Shown here: positions 16,249 through 24,716 of the stretch, piece by piece
How the letters are laid out: each line of letters begins with the position of its first letter
Numbering within the stretch: the first letter of the stretch is position 1
Source of the DNA: a virus
DNA: 35,536 bases
Strand: one strand, 5' to 3'
IMG/VR virus record: IMGVR_UViG_3300045974_000426
Location: 1 to 35,536 of that record
Program-made: the position numbers and the translations under genes
Notes under the pieces: generated by a model
Databases searched by the model: none
Told to the model about the DNA's origin: nothing
The model's input: only the letters and a program-made list of their open reading frames with translations

Positions 16249-16808
16249 GCACCGCACTGACATTGCTGCAGGACCTCACAGGTCTCCCACCGGTCGAGCA
16301 TCGTTCGCTCCACCTGCTTGACATCCCGAAGCGGCTCAGCCGCGAGGAGTTCGACGCCCTTCCAGTCTCACCCGAAGCACTAAATAACCGACTGAAGATT
16401 GAACGCCTTGAGGCCGCCTTGAACGAGCTGCCCGACCACCTGTCTCCGGAGGACGACCCGTTTGAAACTTGGCACGACATTACCGGCAAGGTTTACAACC
16501 GCACCCTGCACCTGCCGCCAGGTACGCTCATCGTCGGCAAGAGACACGCGATTGAGCATGTGTTCATGCTGCTCTTCGGTGAAGCTACCATCATGACGGA
16601 GCGTGGTGTCGAGCACTTCGTCGCACCCTTTACCTTCATCTCTCCGGCGGGTGAGAAACGGGTGATCTTGACCGAGCTTGGCTGCACCATGGTTACCTGC
16701 CACGCCACCACAAAGACAACGCTTGAGGACATTGAGCTCGACGTCATCATGTCCGACGCACCACTACTTGAAGGAGCCGAACATGGCATGGTTTGCAACG
16801 GGGATTAG
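16245..16808 (+). CDS. Cupin-like protein, 187 aa
   Basis: The TTG start overlaps the previous stop (TTGA) and has GAGGGA upstream. Residues 1-75 are helical; from about 82 the sequence has a cupin-like double-stranded beta-helix pattern: GTLIVGKRHAIEHVFMLLFG, then GVEHFVAPFTFISPAG and TELGCTMVTCHAT. Paired histidines (HAIEH, EHF) could bind metal. Proteins of this kind occur in podoviral structural operons without a settled function; a small virion or ejection-related role is inferred from position. Confidence 0.7.
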   Translation: MSTALTLLQDLTGLPPVEHRSLHLLDIPKRLSREEFDALPVSPEALNNRLKIERLEAALNELPDHLSPEDDPFETWHDITGKVYNRTLHLPPGTLIVGKRHAIEHVFMLLFGEATIMTERGVEHFVAPFTFISPAGEKRVILTELGCTMVTCHATTKTTLEDIELDVIMSDAPLLEGAEHGMVCNGD

Positions 16809-17751
16809 CGTAGTCGGAGGACTGCTCGCCGCGGACAGCAGCCGAAAGGCAGCTGGGATGCAGCAAGCCGCCGCTGGGCAGGCGTCGGACAACACACTAA
16901 AGGCGACGCAGCAGACGAACCAGCTGCAAGCGGACCTGTACAAGAACGGGCTTCAGCAGAACGCGCCCTACCAACGGACGGGTCAGCTTGCCTTGTCGGC
17001 TCTATCCGGCGGCTTGGGACTTGGCGCCGCTCGAAACCCAAGCTTGAACCCAACGATGCAGCCAGGCGGAGCACCGGGTGGCACCTACACCAACGCGCAA
17101 GGTCAGCCGACGGACGCCCAAGGCAACGTCGTCACGAACAACAGCGACATGTACGGTCTTGCCGGTGCCAACTACGGCGCGACCGACAGCGAACTTGCAG
17201 GTGCAGCATCTGCCGTCCCAGCTGGTTACTTCACACACCAGTTTGACGCAACGGACCTCAAGAACGGCATCGACCCAGGCTACCAGTTCCGCATGGACCA
17301 GGGCAACCAAGCGCTGCTGGCACGACGTGCCGCCACAGGTAACCGGTTTGGTGGGCAGGCGTTGAAGGACATCTCGAACTACAACCAAGACGCCGCCTCA
17401 CAGGAGTACGGCAACGCGTACAACCGCTACACCACGAACCAGAACAACATCTTCAGCCGGCTCAGCGGGTTGGCGAGTGGTGGTTCCACGGTCGGCGCAG
17501 GTAACCAGTCCGCGGGTGCGAATGCCGGTCAGAACATCGCCTCGAACACCATGAGTGGCGTGGGCGCATCTAACGGGTTCTTGACGAGCGGTGCCAATGC
17601 AGGTGCCGCCGGTCAGGTCGGCTCGACCAACGCCATCGTCGGTGGTATCAACACCGGTCTGAACAACTACTACACCCAGCAGTGGCTCAAAGGCCCAGGT
17701 GGTGGCGGCGGTGCCTGGAACGGGACTGACTTCACCGGCAAGAAGCCCTAA
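16783..17751 (+). CDS. DNA ejection protein 1 (P22 gp7-like position)
   Basis: I chose ATG 16783 because AAGGAG stands 7 bases upstream; the longer frame from 16678 is only antisense-free overlap with the cupin gene. The 322-aa protein begins with a hydrophobic helix (MAWFATGISVVGGLLAADSS) and is rich in Gly, Ala, Asn and Gln, including FRMDQGNQALLARRAATGNR. These traits are typical of internal virion proteins that leave the head with the DNA and help form a channel across the host envelope. Confidence 0.78.
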   Translation: MAWFATGISVVGGLLAADSSRKAAGMQQAAAGQASDNTLKATQQTNQLQADLYKNGLQQNAPYQRTGQLALSALSGGLGLGAARNPSLNPTMQPGGAPGGTYTNAQGQPTDAQGNVVTNNSDMYGLAGANYGATDSELAGAASAVPAGYFTHQFDATDLKNGIDPGYQFRMDQGNQALLARRAATGNRFGGQALKDISNYNQDAASQEYGNAYNRYTTNQNNIFSRLSGLASGGSTVGAGNQSAGANAGQNIASNTMSGVGASNGFLTSGANAGAAGQVGSTNAIVGGINTGLNNYYTQQWLKGPGGGGGAWNGTDFTGKKP

Positions 17752-17760
17752 GGAGCACAT

Positions 17761-19182
17761 ATGGCTAACAACATCGACGCCTCCATCGCCTTGAACGCAG
17801 GCAACAACGTCCCTCAGTTTGACCCAATGGGTGCCGCCCAGAAAGGGATGAACCTGCAGCGCACCGTCCTCGAGAACGCGAACCTGCCGACGAAGCTGGC
17901 GAATGAGAACGCCGCCTCACAGGTCGCCACCGCCCGGGCACAGCAGGAGCTCGAGCAGCAGAAGCGTGAGAACGCCACGCGTGTGCGTGCCGCCCAGATC
18001 GCTAAGGACTACACCAAGAAAGACGCCGACGGGAACCGGATCATCGACCACTCCGGCATCGCGAACCAGCTGTCGGAGGAAGGTCAAGACCCAGGGATCA
18101 TCTTCGGGTACCAGCAGAAAGCCATCGAGAACCAACGGGGTAAGTTTGACAACGCCACCGTGGTGAAGAACCTCACGGACAACATCACGACCACCCACGA
18201 CAACATGATGCGTGTCGCCAAGAGCCCTCAGCAGGCCTTGGGCATCATGCGCTCGACGCATGACCTGTTACTGCCGGTCTTGGGTGAAGCGGGCACCAAG
18301 CAGTTCCTGTCGAACCGGTACGGCGGCGATAACCTGCAGGGCGTCGACCCGAACGACCCGAGCGTGCAGGCCCAGGTAGCCAAGCACTTCGTCGACACCA
18401 GTGAGGGATATGCCAAGGCCCGCAGCATCTCACCTCAGCAGGAGATCGCGAACCGGCAGACCGAGGAAAGTCTGCGTCAAGGGCGCGAAGGCCAGGCGAT
18501 GGGTGGTGCTTCGGGTGTCTCAGGCCCCGAGGCTCGCAATCCAACCTCGGCGGTGTCACGCCAAGCGCAGGAAGACTACCTCGCAGCCAATCCAACTGCC
18601 GACCGCGCGAAGGTGATTGGACTGTCCGCCGCTGAAATCCAGCACCTGGCCGGTCCTTCAGCCGTCATCGCCTCGTCCATCCCATCCGCCGGTGAGCGAG
18701 CTGGTGCCAAGAAAGGCGCCGCACTTACCAGTGGTGATGTGGACATCATCGACGCCGCTTTAGCGGCGATCCCGAAGCTACAGCAGACCTTCGGCACCCA
18801 GCTTGGCTCGATGGGTCAGGATACGTACAACCGTCTGGTCACGCAGAACAAGGAACTTGGTAACCTCGACGCCGCGGTCCAGGCGTACAACCAGCGCAAT
18901 GGCACCAACGTCGACGTCCGCAAGGATGGCTTCGCCGCGGTCCAGGCTCGTTTGAAGGGTGAAAGCGGTCGTCTCGGCAAGCTTGCCTCCGCACAGGCGG
19001 ATATCGCAAACAACCCTACCTTGGTTACTCCTCCGAAGGCGGCAACTGAAGCACCAGCACCCGCCCTTCGCAAGACGGGAGACATCATCAAGCGCAACGG
19101 CAAGGCCTACGTGTACACGGGCAAGACCGGACCGGTCGGTTCTGCTGCGACCAAGGACCCTAAGAACTACAAGGTGCAATAA
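17761..19182 (+). CDS. DNA ejection protein 2, 473 aa
   Basis: The protein is helical and rich in Gln, Ala and Asn, with long charged helices (ARAQQELEQQKRENATRVRA at about 58-77). It has no enzymatic motif. The middle of a three-gene block between the gp10-like gene and the fibres matches the place of P22 gp20. Its C-terminal tail (RKTGDIIKRNGKAYVYTGKT) is a small beta segment. AAGGAG precedes ATG 17761 and its stop overlaps the next start (TAATG). Confidence 0.75.
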   Translation: MANNIDASIALNAGNNVPQFDPMGAAQKGMNLQRTVLENANLPTKLANENAASQVATARAQQELEQQKRENATRVRAAQIAKDYTKKDADGNRIIDHSGIANQLSEEGQDPGIIFGYQQKAIENQRGKFDNATVVKNLTDNITTTHDNMMRVAKSPQQALGIMRSTHDLLLPVLGEAGTKQFLSNRYGGDNLQGVDPNDPSVQAQVAKHFVDTSEGYAKARSISPQQEIANRQTEESLRQGREGQAMGGASGVSGPEARNPTSAVSRQAQEDYLAANPTADRAKVIGLSAAEIQHLAGPSAVIASSIPSAGERAGAKKGAALTSGDVDIIDAALAAIPKLQQTFGTQLGSMGQDTYNRLVTQNKELGNLDAAVQAYNQRNGTNVDVRKDGFAAVQARLKGESGRLGKLASAQADIANNPTLVTPPKAATEAPAPALRKTGDIIKRNGKAYVYTGKTGPVGSAATKDPKNYKVQ

Positions 19183-20240
19183 TGGCGCTCGCAGACTTCC
19201 TTGATGAGCTAAAGCTGAACGCCCAAGCCGCCACCCGTGGCTTCGCTAAGTCGGCTACCTTGGGATTGGTACAGTACCCACAAGCCGGCTTGAAGCAGCT
19301 GGTGAATGGAGGCACCTTTGGGGAGAACCTCTCGGACCTGCGTGCTGAAGAGGCACAGCTGGCAGCCGACCACCCTGTGCCATATCAAGGTGGCAGTGCG
19401 GCGGGCACCTTGCTTCAAGCGGCGGGCACCGGCGGAGGTGGGCTACTGGGTATGGTCGGTCGTGGCGCCATTCAAGGTGGTGTGTCCGGTTTTACGCAGA
19501 ACGAGGACCTCGGTGATGCAGCGGCTGGTGCAGGTGTAGGTGCTGGGCTGGGCGCACTTGCTCGAGGTGTGGACATCGGCAAGAACATGTTCTTGCGTGG
19601 CCAAATGAAGTCGCACTACAGCGGTATCGTGGGCGCACAGGAACAGAGAATAGCTGACCTTGCCATCCAGCGAAGTCAACTACAGGCGGCAAGAGCCACC
19701 ACGTCGTCACCCAAAGAGCTCGCACAGATCGACCAGAGCCTTCGAACTATCAATCAACGCCTTGGCGGAGCCAAGGGCGTCTTGACCCAAGCCAAGCCAA
19801 AGCTGTCGATCGCCAAGAACGGTGATGAGCAGGCAATGCTTGATCTGGCGGGAGAAAAGGGCGCAAGCGCCTTGGCGCATAGTGCGATAAACAACGCCGG
19901 TTTGAACCTGGCTGCGGGTGGTGCCTTGGGTGGTGTTCTTGGTGGAGCGGGTGCTGCCTTCACAGGCAGCGACCCAGTCAAAGGTGCGCTTTACGGGGCC
20001 GGCCTACTTGGCGCTGGCTCGTTGATCAAAGGTAAGGCGGCGCTACTCGCGAGTGCTCCTCGGGGTCTAACTGAGACTGCAGCTCGAGGAGCGACAGCCG
20101 TTGCAGTTCCGCGTTTAGTAGCTCCCGATGTGCTGCCTTCCGAGCCACATCCTTGGGAAGATACAGCCACGGAAACAACACCCGAACAAGCTGCTCCGGC
20201 AACGAAGACCAAGTCAGAACCTCATCCTTGGGAAGATTAG
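19182..20240 (+). CDS. DNA ejection protein 3 with glycine-zipper segments, 352 aa
   Basis: Two glycine-rich hydrophobic stretches (AAAGAGVGAGLGALARGV near 110-130; NLAAGGALGGVLGGAGAAF near 240-260) look like membrane-inserting glycine zippers, which suits a protein that crosses the host membrane during infection, as P22 gp16 does. The C-terminus carries SEPHPWED twice, the second copy being the very end. Its last 215 bases overlap an antisense membrane-protein gene. Confidence 0.75.
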   Translation: MALADFLDELKLNAQAATRGFAKSATLGLVQYPQAGLKQLVNGGTFGENLSDLRAEEAQLAADHPVPYQGGSAAGTLLQAAGTGGGGLLGMVGRGAIQGGVSGFTQNEDLGDAAAGAGVGAGLGALARGVDIGKNMFLRGQMKSHYSGIVGAQEQRIADLAIQRSQLQAARATTSSPKELAQIDQSLRTINQRLGGAKGVLTQAKPKLSIAKNGDEQAMLDLAGEKGASALAHSAINNAGLNLAAGGALGGVLGGAGAAFTGSDPVKGALYGAGLLGAGSLIKGKAALLASAPRGLTETAARGATAVAVPRLVAPDVLPSEPHPWEDTATETTPEQAAPATKTKSEPHPWED

Positions 20241-20334
20241 AGGATTTCCAGGCGTCCTTAAAGAACAACCAAGCTTGACATGCTAAGCACCAGATCAAAA
20301 AAGTGGCGATCGCGTACAGAATGAACATAAACAT
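20026..20334 (-). CDS. Small inner-membrane protein, antisense to the ejection gene end
   Basis: The 102-aa protein starts with a hydrophobic helix (MFMFILYAIATFLIWCLACQ) followed by basic residues, suggesting an N-out or anchored inner-membrane protein with a helical cytoplasmic tail. CGGAG lies 7 bases before the ATG, and a sigma70-like promoter with the shared TTGTAACC site stands just upstream. The part coding residues 1-31 is free of overlap; the rest overlaps the opposite-strand ejection gene. Early expression of a membrane protein in a late region is typical of superinfection exclusion or similar add-on genes, but no family was recognised. Confidence 0.62.
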   Translation of the reverse strand: MFMFILYAIATFLIWCLACQAWLFFKDAWKSSNLPKDEVLTWSSLPEQLVRVLFPWLYLPKDVARKAAHRELLNAELQRLSLLELQSQLDPEEHSRVAPPYL

Positions 20335-20355
20335 AGGTTGCTCCGTTGTTAGGTT

Positions 20356-20399
20356 ATTGTATCATACTTAGCCGACCAAGTGTCAACTAAGTTGTAACC
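20356..20399 (-). promoter_or_regulatory. Promoter for the antisense membrane gene, with TTGTAACC site
   Basis: Minus strand: GGTTACAA (20399-20392), five bases, TTGACA (20386-20381), 19 bases, TACAAT (20361-20356) overlapping TATGATA (20366-20360). The layout of site, spacer and -35 box is the same as at 31815 and 31417. Only a half-site is present here, not the full palindrome. Confidence 0.6.
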
Positions 20400-20416
20400 A
20401 AGAAGGATATGTAAAA

Positions 20417-21418
20417 ATGACGATCAGCATCAGTCCAGTCTTCGCAAGCGGCACCCAGTTCGACGTGCTCGGCAAGCCCTTGGCTGGAGGAAAGCTGTAC
20501 GCCTACGAAGGTGGCTCATCTTCCCTCCTGAAGGCGACGTACACGAACAACTCCGGTGTGGCGGTCCAGAACACCAACCCGATCGTGTTGAACTCCGCCG
20601 GCAAGCTCGGCACCAGCGTGTGGCTGCTCGCCGGTCAGACCTACGACCTGGTCTTGACCTCCTCGACCGGTGCCGTCATCGAGACCTACTCCTACGTCGA
20701 GGGTCTCGTCACCGCCAGTCAAGTCACCGCGATGATCGCCGCAGGCAGCGGTGCGTATCTGCCCTTGACGGGGGGTGCGGTAACCGGCTCCATCTCCATC
20801 AGTGGCACGTTGTCCGCCGGGGCGACTACCCTGTCGTCGACCCTGTCCGTCACCGGCGGAACTACCCTGCACGCCGTGACCGCCACCTTGGTGACCGCCA
20901 CGTTGAACGCGGCTTCAGCTCGCATCCAAGCCGTCGCGACACCTACGGTTTCAACCGACGCCGCCACCAAGGGCTATGTAGACACCACCATCGCGACGGG
21001 CAGCCGTCCTGCCGGCTTCGTGGATATGTACGCCGGCGCCACTGCACCTACTGGCTGGCTGCTCTGTGACGGCGCCTCGGTCTCGACGACGACCTATGCT
21101 GCGCTGTTCGCCGCCATCGGCTACACCTACGGCGGTGCATCCGGCTCGTTCAACCTACCCGACCTACGTGGTCAGTTCCTACGGGGTCTTGACAACGGGC
21201 GGGGTGTTGACCCAGGTCGCACGCTTGGCTCAGCGCAGGCAGACGCCTTCAAGTCGCACAACCACACCATCAACGCCGACAACGGCGGGTTCAATGCGGG
21301 TACCATTACAGTGTCCGGCACGGACCGCTCCATGGTCTACACCCCGCCGACGAGCTTCACCGGCGGCACCGAGACGCGACCTGTCAACGTAGCAATCAAT
21401 TTTGTCATCAAGACGTAA
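20417..21418 (+). CDS. Tail fibre with collar domain, 333 aa
   Basis: Residues 1-95 form a beta-rich attachment domain (GKPLAGGKLYAYEGGSSS; VLNSAGKLGTSVWLLAGQTY) shared with the next gene. The middle is Ser/Thr-rich repeats, ending in TDAATKGYVDT. The C-terminus is a phage tail-collar domain: GATAPTGWLLCDGASVS, YGGASGSFNLPDLRGQFLRG, and KSHNH, a likely metal-binding pair. It should trimerise into a fibre tip contacting the host. AAGGA precedes ATG 20417. Confidence 0.88.
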   Translation: MTISISPVFASGTQFDVLGKPLAGGKLYAYEGGSSSLLKATYTNNSGVAVQNTNPIVLNSAGKLGTSVWLLAGQTYDLVLTSSTGAVIETYSYVEGLVTASQVTAMIAAGSGAYLPLTGGAVTGSISISGTLSAGATTLSSTLSVTGGTTLHAVTATLVTATLNAASARIQAVATPTVSTDAATKGYVDTTIATGSRPAGFVDMYAGATAPTGWLLCDGASVSTTTYAALFAAIGYTYGGASGSFNLPDLRGQFLRGLDNGRGVDPGRTLGSAQADAFKSHNHTINADNGGFNAGTITVSGTDRSMVYTPPTSFTGGTETRPVNVAINFVIKT

Positions 21419-21427
21419 AGGAACAAC

Positions 21428-22945
21428 ATGGCTACCGTACTCCTTTCGCCGATCTTCAACATCCCTACCTTCCTGGACACGGCAGGCAAGCCCCTGTCCG
21501 GTGGCTTGATCTACACCTACGTCGGTGGGTCGAGCGGCACCCTGCTTGAAACCTACACCTCCGCCTCAGGTACGGTCCAGAACACCAACCCCTTGGTCCT
21601 GAACTCCGCCGGTCAGCTTAGCACCAGTATCTGGCTCATCAGCGGCGACACGTACAACCTGGTGCTGACGAGTTCAGACGGCACGGTCTTGAAGTCGTTC
21701 GACGGGGTGACGGGTGTAGGCGCATCTACCTCAGGTGGTTCCACGACGACCTCCGCGGTGTGGGCATCCATCGGGACGGGCACGTTCCTGACGACGACGT
21801 CCTTCCTGGTACCGGGGAACCAGACCACCGCCTTGGCGGTCGGCAACCGAGTTCGACTGACGCAGTCCGGTGCCAAGCTGTACGGCACGGTGTCCGCTAT
21901 CTCGTACTCCTCGCCGAACAGCACCGTTACGGTCCTCCTCGACGCCGGGGTCTTGACCTCAGGGCTGTCCTTGGTCGAAGGCAGCGCCTTGGTCGCCAAT
22001 GGAGTGACCGTAGATGCGGGTGCGGTCTCTTGGTTCGATGGACTGACCTACTCCACGGCGAACACGTTGGGCGCCAAGGTAACGTCGATCAACACCACCT
22101 TGACGACGTCCATCGCCTCCACCGAGGCTAAGCGAGCCAGAGCCGCCTTGGTCCAGACCGCCACAGGAACGGGCACCTATGTGCTGACGCCTACACCCGC
22201 CATCTCCGCCTATGGAACCGACGGGGCCTGGTCGGTGAAGTTCGTTGGTGCCGGGACCGCACCCTGCACGTTAAACATCTCCGGTCTGGGAGCACTCGCC
22301 CTGAAGGCGTACAGCTCAGCCGGTGCAAAGTACAGCATCAGTATCCCAGCTGGACTGACTACACCTGTGCTCTACGACGGGACGGACCTCATCGTGTGCA
22401 GCCCACCTCCGTCGGCGACCAGCCTGCCACCTCGAGGAACCGCGGTGTTCACCTCGAACTCCTCCTGGACCTGTCCATCGAACGTGACTACTGTAAAGGT
22501 AACCTCAGTTGGTGGAGGTGGTGGAGGTGGTGGTGGCTACACCTGGACCGACGGCGATGGGTACAACCACGACCAGCCCGGTGGCGCGGGTGGTGCGGGT
22601 ACTACCACGTGGACGTACGTCACCGTCATCCCAGGCACCTCCTATCCGGTCTCCATCGGCTCGATGGGTGGTGGTGGAACGTCCTTGGGTGGTACGGGAA
22701 CCGCGGGTGGCACGACCTCGTTCGGCATCACTCTATCGTCGGCTACAGGTGGTCAGCCAGGCACGGGTGCGTCGTTCAGCTCGGGTACAGCCGGCACGCC
22801 GGGCAGCTCAGGCACGGGGCTTGTCCTCGTCGGCACAACTCGCTCGATGATGGGCGCCTACGGGGCTGGTGGTGCAGGTGGCTCAGGTGGGACCGGACCG
22901 GCGGGTAGCAGCGGCGGTGCCGGTCTCTGCGTCGTGGAGTACTGA
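21428..22945 (+). CDS. Tail fibre / receptor-binding protein with glycine-rich tip, 505 aa
   Basis: Residues 1-92 repeat the attachment domain of the previous protein (GKPLSGGLIYTYVGGSS; VLNSAGQLSTSIWLISGDTY). After a beta middle region, the last ~150 residues start with WTCPSNVTTVKVTSVGGG and are loaded with glycine runs, ending GGAGLCVVEY. Such polyglycine-II-like tips form adhesins in other phages (for example T4-type gp38). The glycine loops are a likely place for receptor specificity. The stop overlaps the next start (TGATG). Confidence 0.83.
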   Translation: MATVLLSPIFNIPTFLDTAGKPLSGGLIYTYVGGSSGTLLETYTSASGTVQNTNPLVLNSAGQLSTSIWLISGDTYNLVLTSSDGTVLKSFDGVTGVGASTSGGSTTTSAVWASIGTGTFLTTTSFLVPGNQTTALAVGNRVRLTQSGAKLYGTVSAISYSSPNSTVTVLLDAGVLTSGLSLVEGSALVANGVTVDAGAVSWFDGLTYSTANTLGAKVTSINTTLTTSIASTEAKRARAALVQTATGTGTYVLTPTPAISAYGTDGAWSVKFVGAGTAPCTLNISGLGALALKAYSSAGAKYSISIPAGLTTPVLYDGTDLIVCSPPPSATSLPPRGTAVFTSNSSWTCPSNVTTVKVTSVGGGGGGGGGYTWTDGDGYNHDQPGGAGGAGTTTWTYVTVIPGTSYPVSIGSMGGGGTSLGGTGTAGGTTSFGITLSSATGGQPGTGASFSSGTAGTPGSSGTGLVLVGTTRSMMGAYGAGGAGGSGGTGPAGSSGGAGLCVVEY

Positions 22946-23949
22946 TGAGCACCTTACCGGTCAATATCCCCATCGCCGACAAGCGCGGGCTGGTCCCACG
23001 GGAGTGGCTTGCCTTGATGGCGCAGTGGAACAAGAACGCATCGATCTTGAACGGCTCAGGGTTCGTCACGACCGAGGGCACCGTGGACCTCAACGTCGGG
23101 CTCTTGGCGAACCGCCCTGCGCTGTCCGTTGGATCTATCTACCTCAGCACGGACAGCGGCGAGGTCTACATCGGGACATCGTCCGGTTGGTTGAACCTCA
23201 GCCCCGAACTCACGGGCGACGTCACTAAACCGGCGAACTCCTCGGTAACCTCCTTGGCGTCGGTGTTCCCGTTGCCCGGGACGTATGGCACCACCAGTCA
23301 GACCCCTGTCTTGACCATCGACGCCCAAGGTCGAGTAACGAACCTGACCTTGGAGCCGGTAACGGCAACGGTCCTGCCCAGCGGTGGTATCGGTGCCTTG
23401 CAGTTCAACAACTCCGGAGTTACCGGTGGTGCGTCGATCTACTTCGACCCCATCGGTGGTGGACTGACCTTCACCTCACCTGCACCGACGAGAGAGGCAC
23501 TCAGCCCCTTGACGACGAAAGGTGACATCTTCGTCCGGTCTGGGACGGCAAGCACGAGACTGCCCGTCGGCACAGCCAACCAGGTCTTGACTGCAGACAG
23601 CACGGCTACTACAGGTCTCGTCTGGGCCAGCAACCGCGTGGTCGACATCCCGTGGCAGTTCAACGTAACCACGATCTTCCCTTTACTCATCGTGCCGGCT
23701 AATGTATTCGTAAAGGTCATCACCACCTACGTGGACGTTGCCTTGAATGGGACTGGAGCTACGATGACCATCGGCGACACAGCTGATAACTCCTCGCTTC
23801 AAGCTAACATAGATCCGTATGAGGCGTGTGGCTATCAATCCACCAGCGGACTTAAATATGTGGTAGACACGCAGGTGTCGCTCTACATCAACCCCGGCTC
23901 GTCTACACAGGGTAGCGGGTTAATCTCCATCGAACTTCAGCAGAGGTAA
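22945..23949 (+). CDS. Tail fibre protein, 334 aa
   Basis: The N-terminus (VNIPIADKRGLVPREWLALM) differs from the two preceding proteins and resembles the short connector used by other modular fibre genes. It has GSIYLSTDSGEVYIG, then a GDVTKPANSSVTSLASV and TIDAQGRVTNLTLEPV pattern common in phage fibre shafts, and the GTANQVLTADSTATTGLVW linker. The C-terminal ~110 residues form a separate domain with somewhat lower GC in the gene. It is coupled to the glycine-rich fibre by TGATG. Confidence 0.8.
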   Translation: MSTLPVNIPIADKRGLVPREWLALMAQWNKNASILNGSGFVTTEGTVDLNVGLLANRPALSVGSIYLSTDSGEVYIGTSSGWLNLSPELTGDVTKPANSSVTSLASVFPLPGTYGTTSQTPVLTIDAQGRVTNLTLEPVTATVLPSGGIGALQFNNSGVTGGASIYFDPIGGGLTFTSPAPTREALSPLTTKGDIFVRSGTASTRLPVGTANQVLTADSTATTGLVWASNRVVDIPWQFNVTTIFPLLIVPANVFVKVITTYVDVALNGTGATMTIGDTADNSSLQANIDPYEACGYQSTSGLKYVVDTQVSLYINPGSSTQGSGLISIELQQR

Positions 23950-23954
23950 ATCAA

Positions 23955-24644
23955 ATGGCAATAAAGCACCTGTTCGCCGATCTCATCGGTACCACGCTCT
24001 CGTACTTCCGTATCGGCAAGACGGGTCCTCGTCTGAAGGACAACTCCGGCGCCCTCGAGGTCCGGAACTCCGGAGACACCGCCGACGTAGCGGTGACCGC
24101 CGACCAGTTCAAGGCCTCGAGTGACACAGGTCTCGTCATCAACAGCGACGCGACTGAGGCCGGCGCGGACTGGAAGCTGAACATCGCCCGTCCAGCTACG
24201 GGCATGACGGCGGACTGGACGCTGACCCTGCCGACCTCAGGTGGTTCGCCGAACCAGGTCCTCAAGACCGACGGCTCTGGTAACACCTCCTGGATCGACA
24301 CCGCTTCAGGCGCCACGGATATCACGGACACGACTACCATCGCCTTCGGCGCCTCGTCTCCAGTCACGATGTTCACGCTGCCGGCTAACGCGGTGATCTT
24401 GAACGTAAACTGCATCGTCGACACGGTGTTTGACGGAACTGCTACGGTGACCGTCGGCATCGCGGGTGACACAGCTAAGTACATGGGCGCCGGTGACAAC
24501 TCCCTGCAGGAACTTGCGGTGTGGCAGACCAATCCTGGCGTCCTGCCCGATGCATCGCCTGAGGCACTCATCGCCACGTACTCCGCGGGCGGCGCAACGG
24601 TCGGCTCAGCACGCCTGCTCGTCAACTACAGCATCCCTTCGTAA
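23955..24644 (+). CDS. Tail fibre-associated protein, 229 aa
   Basis: The N-terminal half is a shaft segment ending in GGSPNQVLKTDGSGNTSWID, a motif shared by neighbouring fibre proteins; the C-terminal half (about 120-229) is a separate beta domain (TMFTLPANAVILNVNCIVDT, then TVTVGIAGDTAKYMG). It starts five bases after the preceding stop without a strong ribosome-binding site. It is probably a fibre tip or an extra subunit. Confidence 0.75.
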   Translation: MAIKHLFADLIGTTLSYFRIGKTGPRLKDNSGALEVRNSGDTADVAVTADQFKASSDTGLVINSDATEAGADWKLNIARPATGMTADWTLTLPTSGGSPNQVLKTDGSGNTSWIDTASGATDITDTTTIAFGASSPVTMFTLPANAVILNVNCIVDTVFDGTATVTVGIAGDTAKYMGAGDNSLQELAVWQTNPGVLPDASPEALIATYSAGGATVGSARLLVNYSIPS

Positions 24645-24655
24645 TCTTCTGGTAG

Positions 24656-24663
24656 CATAAATA
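24656..24663 (+). promoter_or_regulatory. CATAAATA motif in the gap between two fibre genes
   Basis: The octamer lies 12 bases after a stop and 54 bases before the next start, in one of the few real gaps (72 bases) among the fibre genes. A GNRA-loop hairpin follows it. Its position suits a promoter for the fibre genes from 24717 on; no -35 box was found. Confidence 0.4.
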
Positions 24664-24675
24664 GGACATCGCTGG

Positions 24676-24691
24676 GGTAGCGCAAGCTACC
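24676..24691 (+). terminator. GCAA-loop hairpin between fibre genes
   Basis: GGTAGC-GCAA-GCTACC is a perfect 6-bp stem with a GNRA tetraloop. The following TCTGCTCCTTCT is only loosely T-rich, so it may be a weak terminator or a 5'-end stabiliser for the downstream mRNA. Confidence 0.45.
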
Positions 24692-24716
24692 TCTGCTCCT
24701 TCTACCAGGAGTTGCG

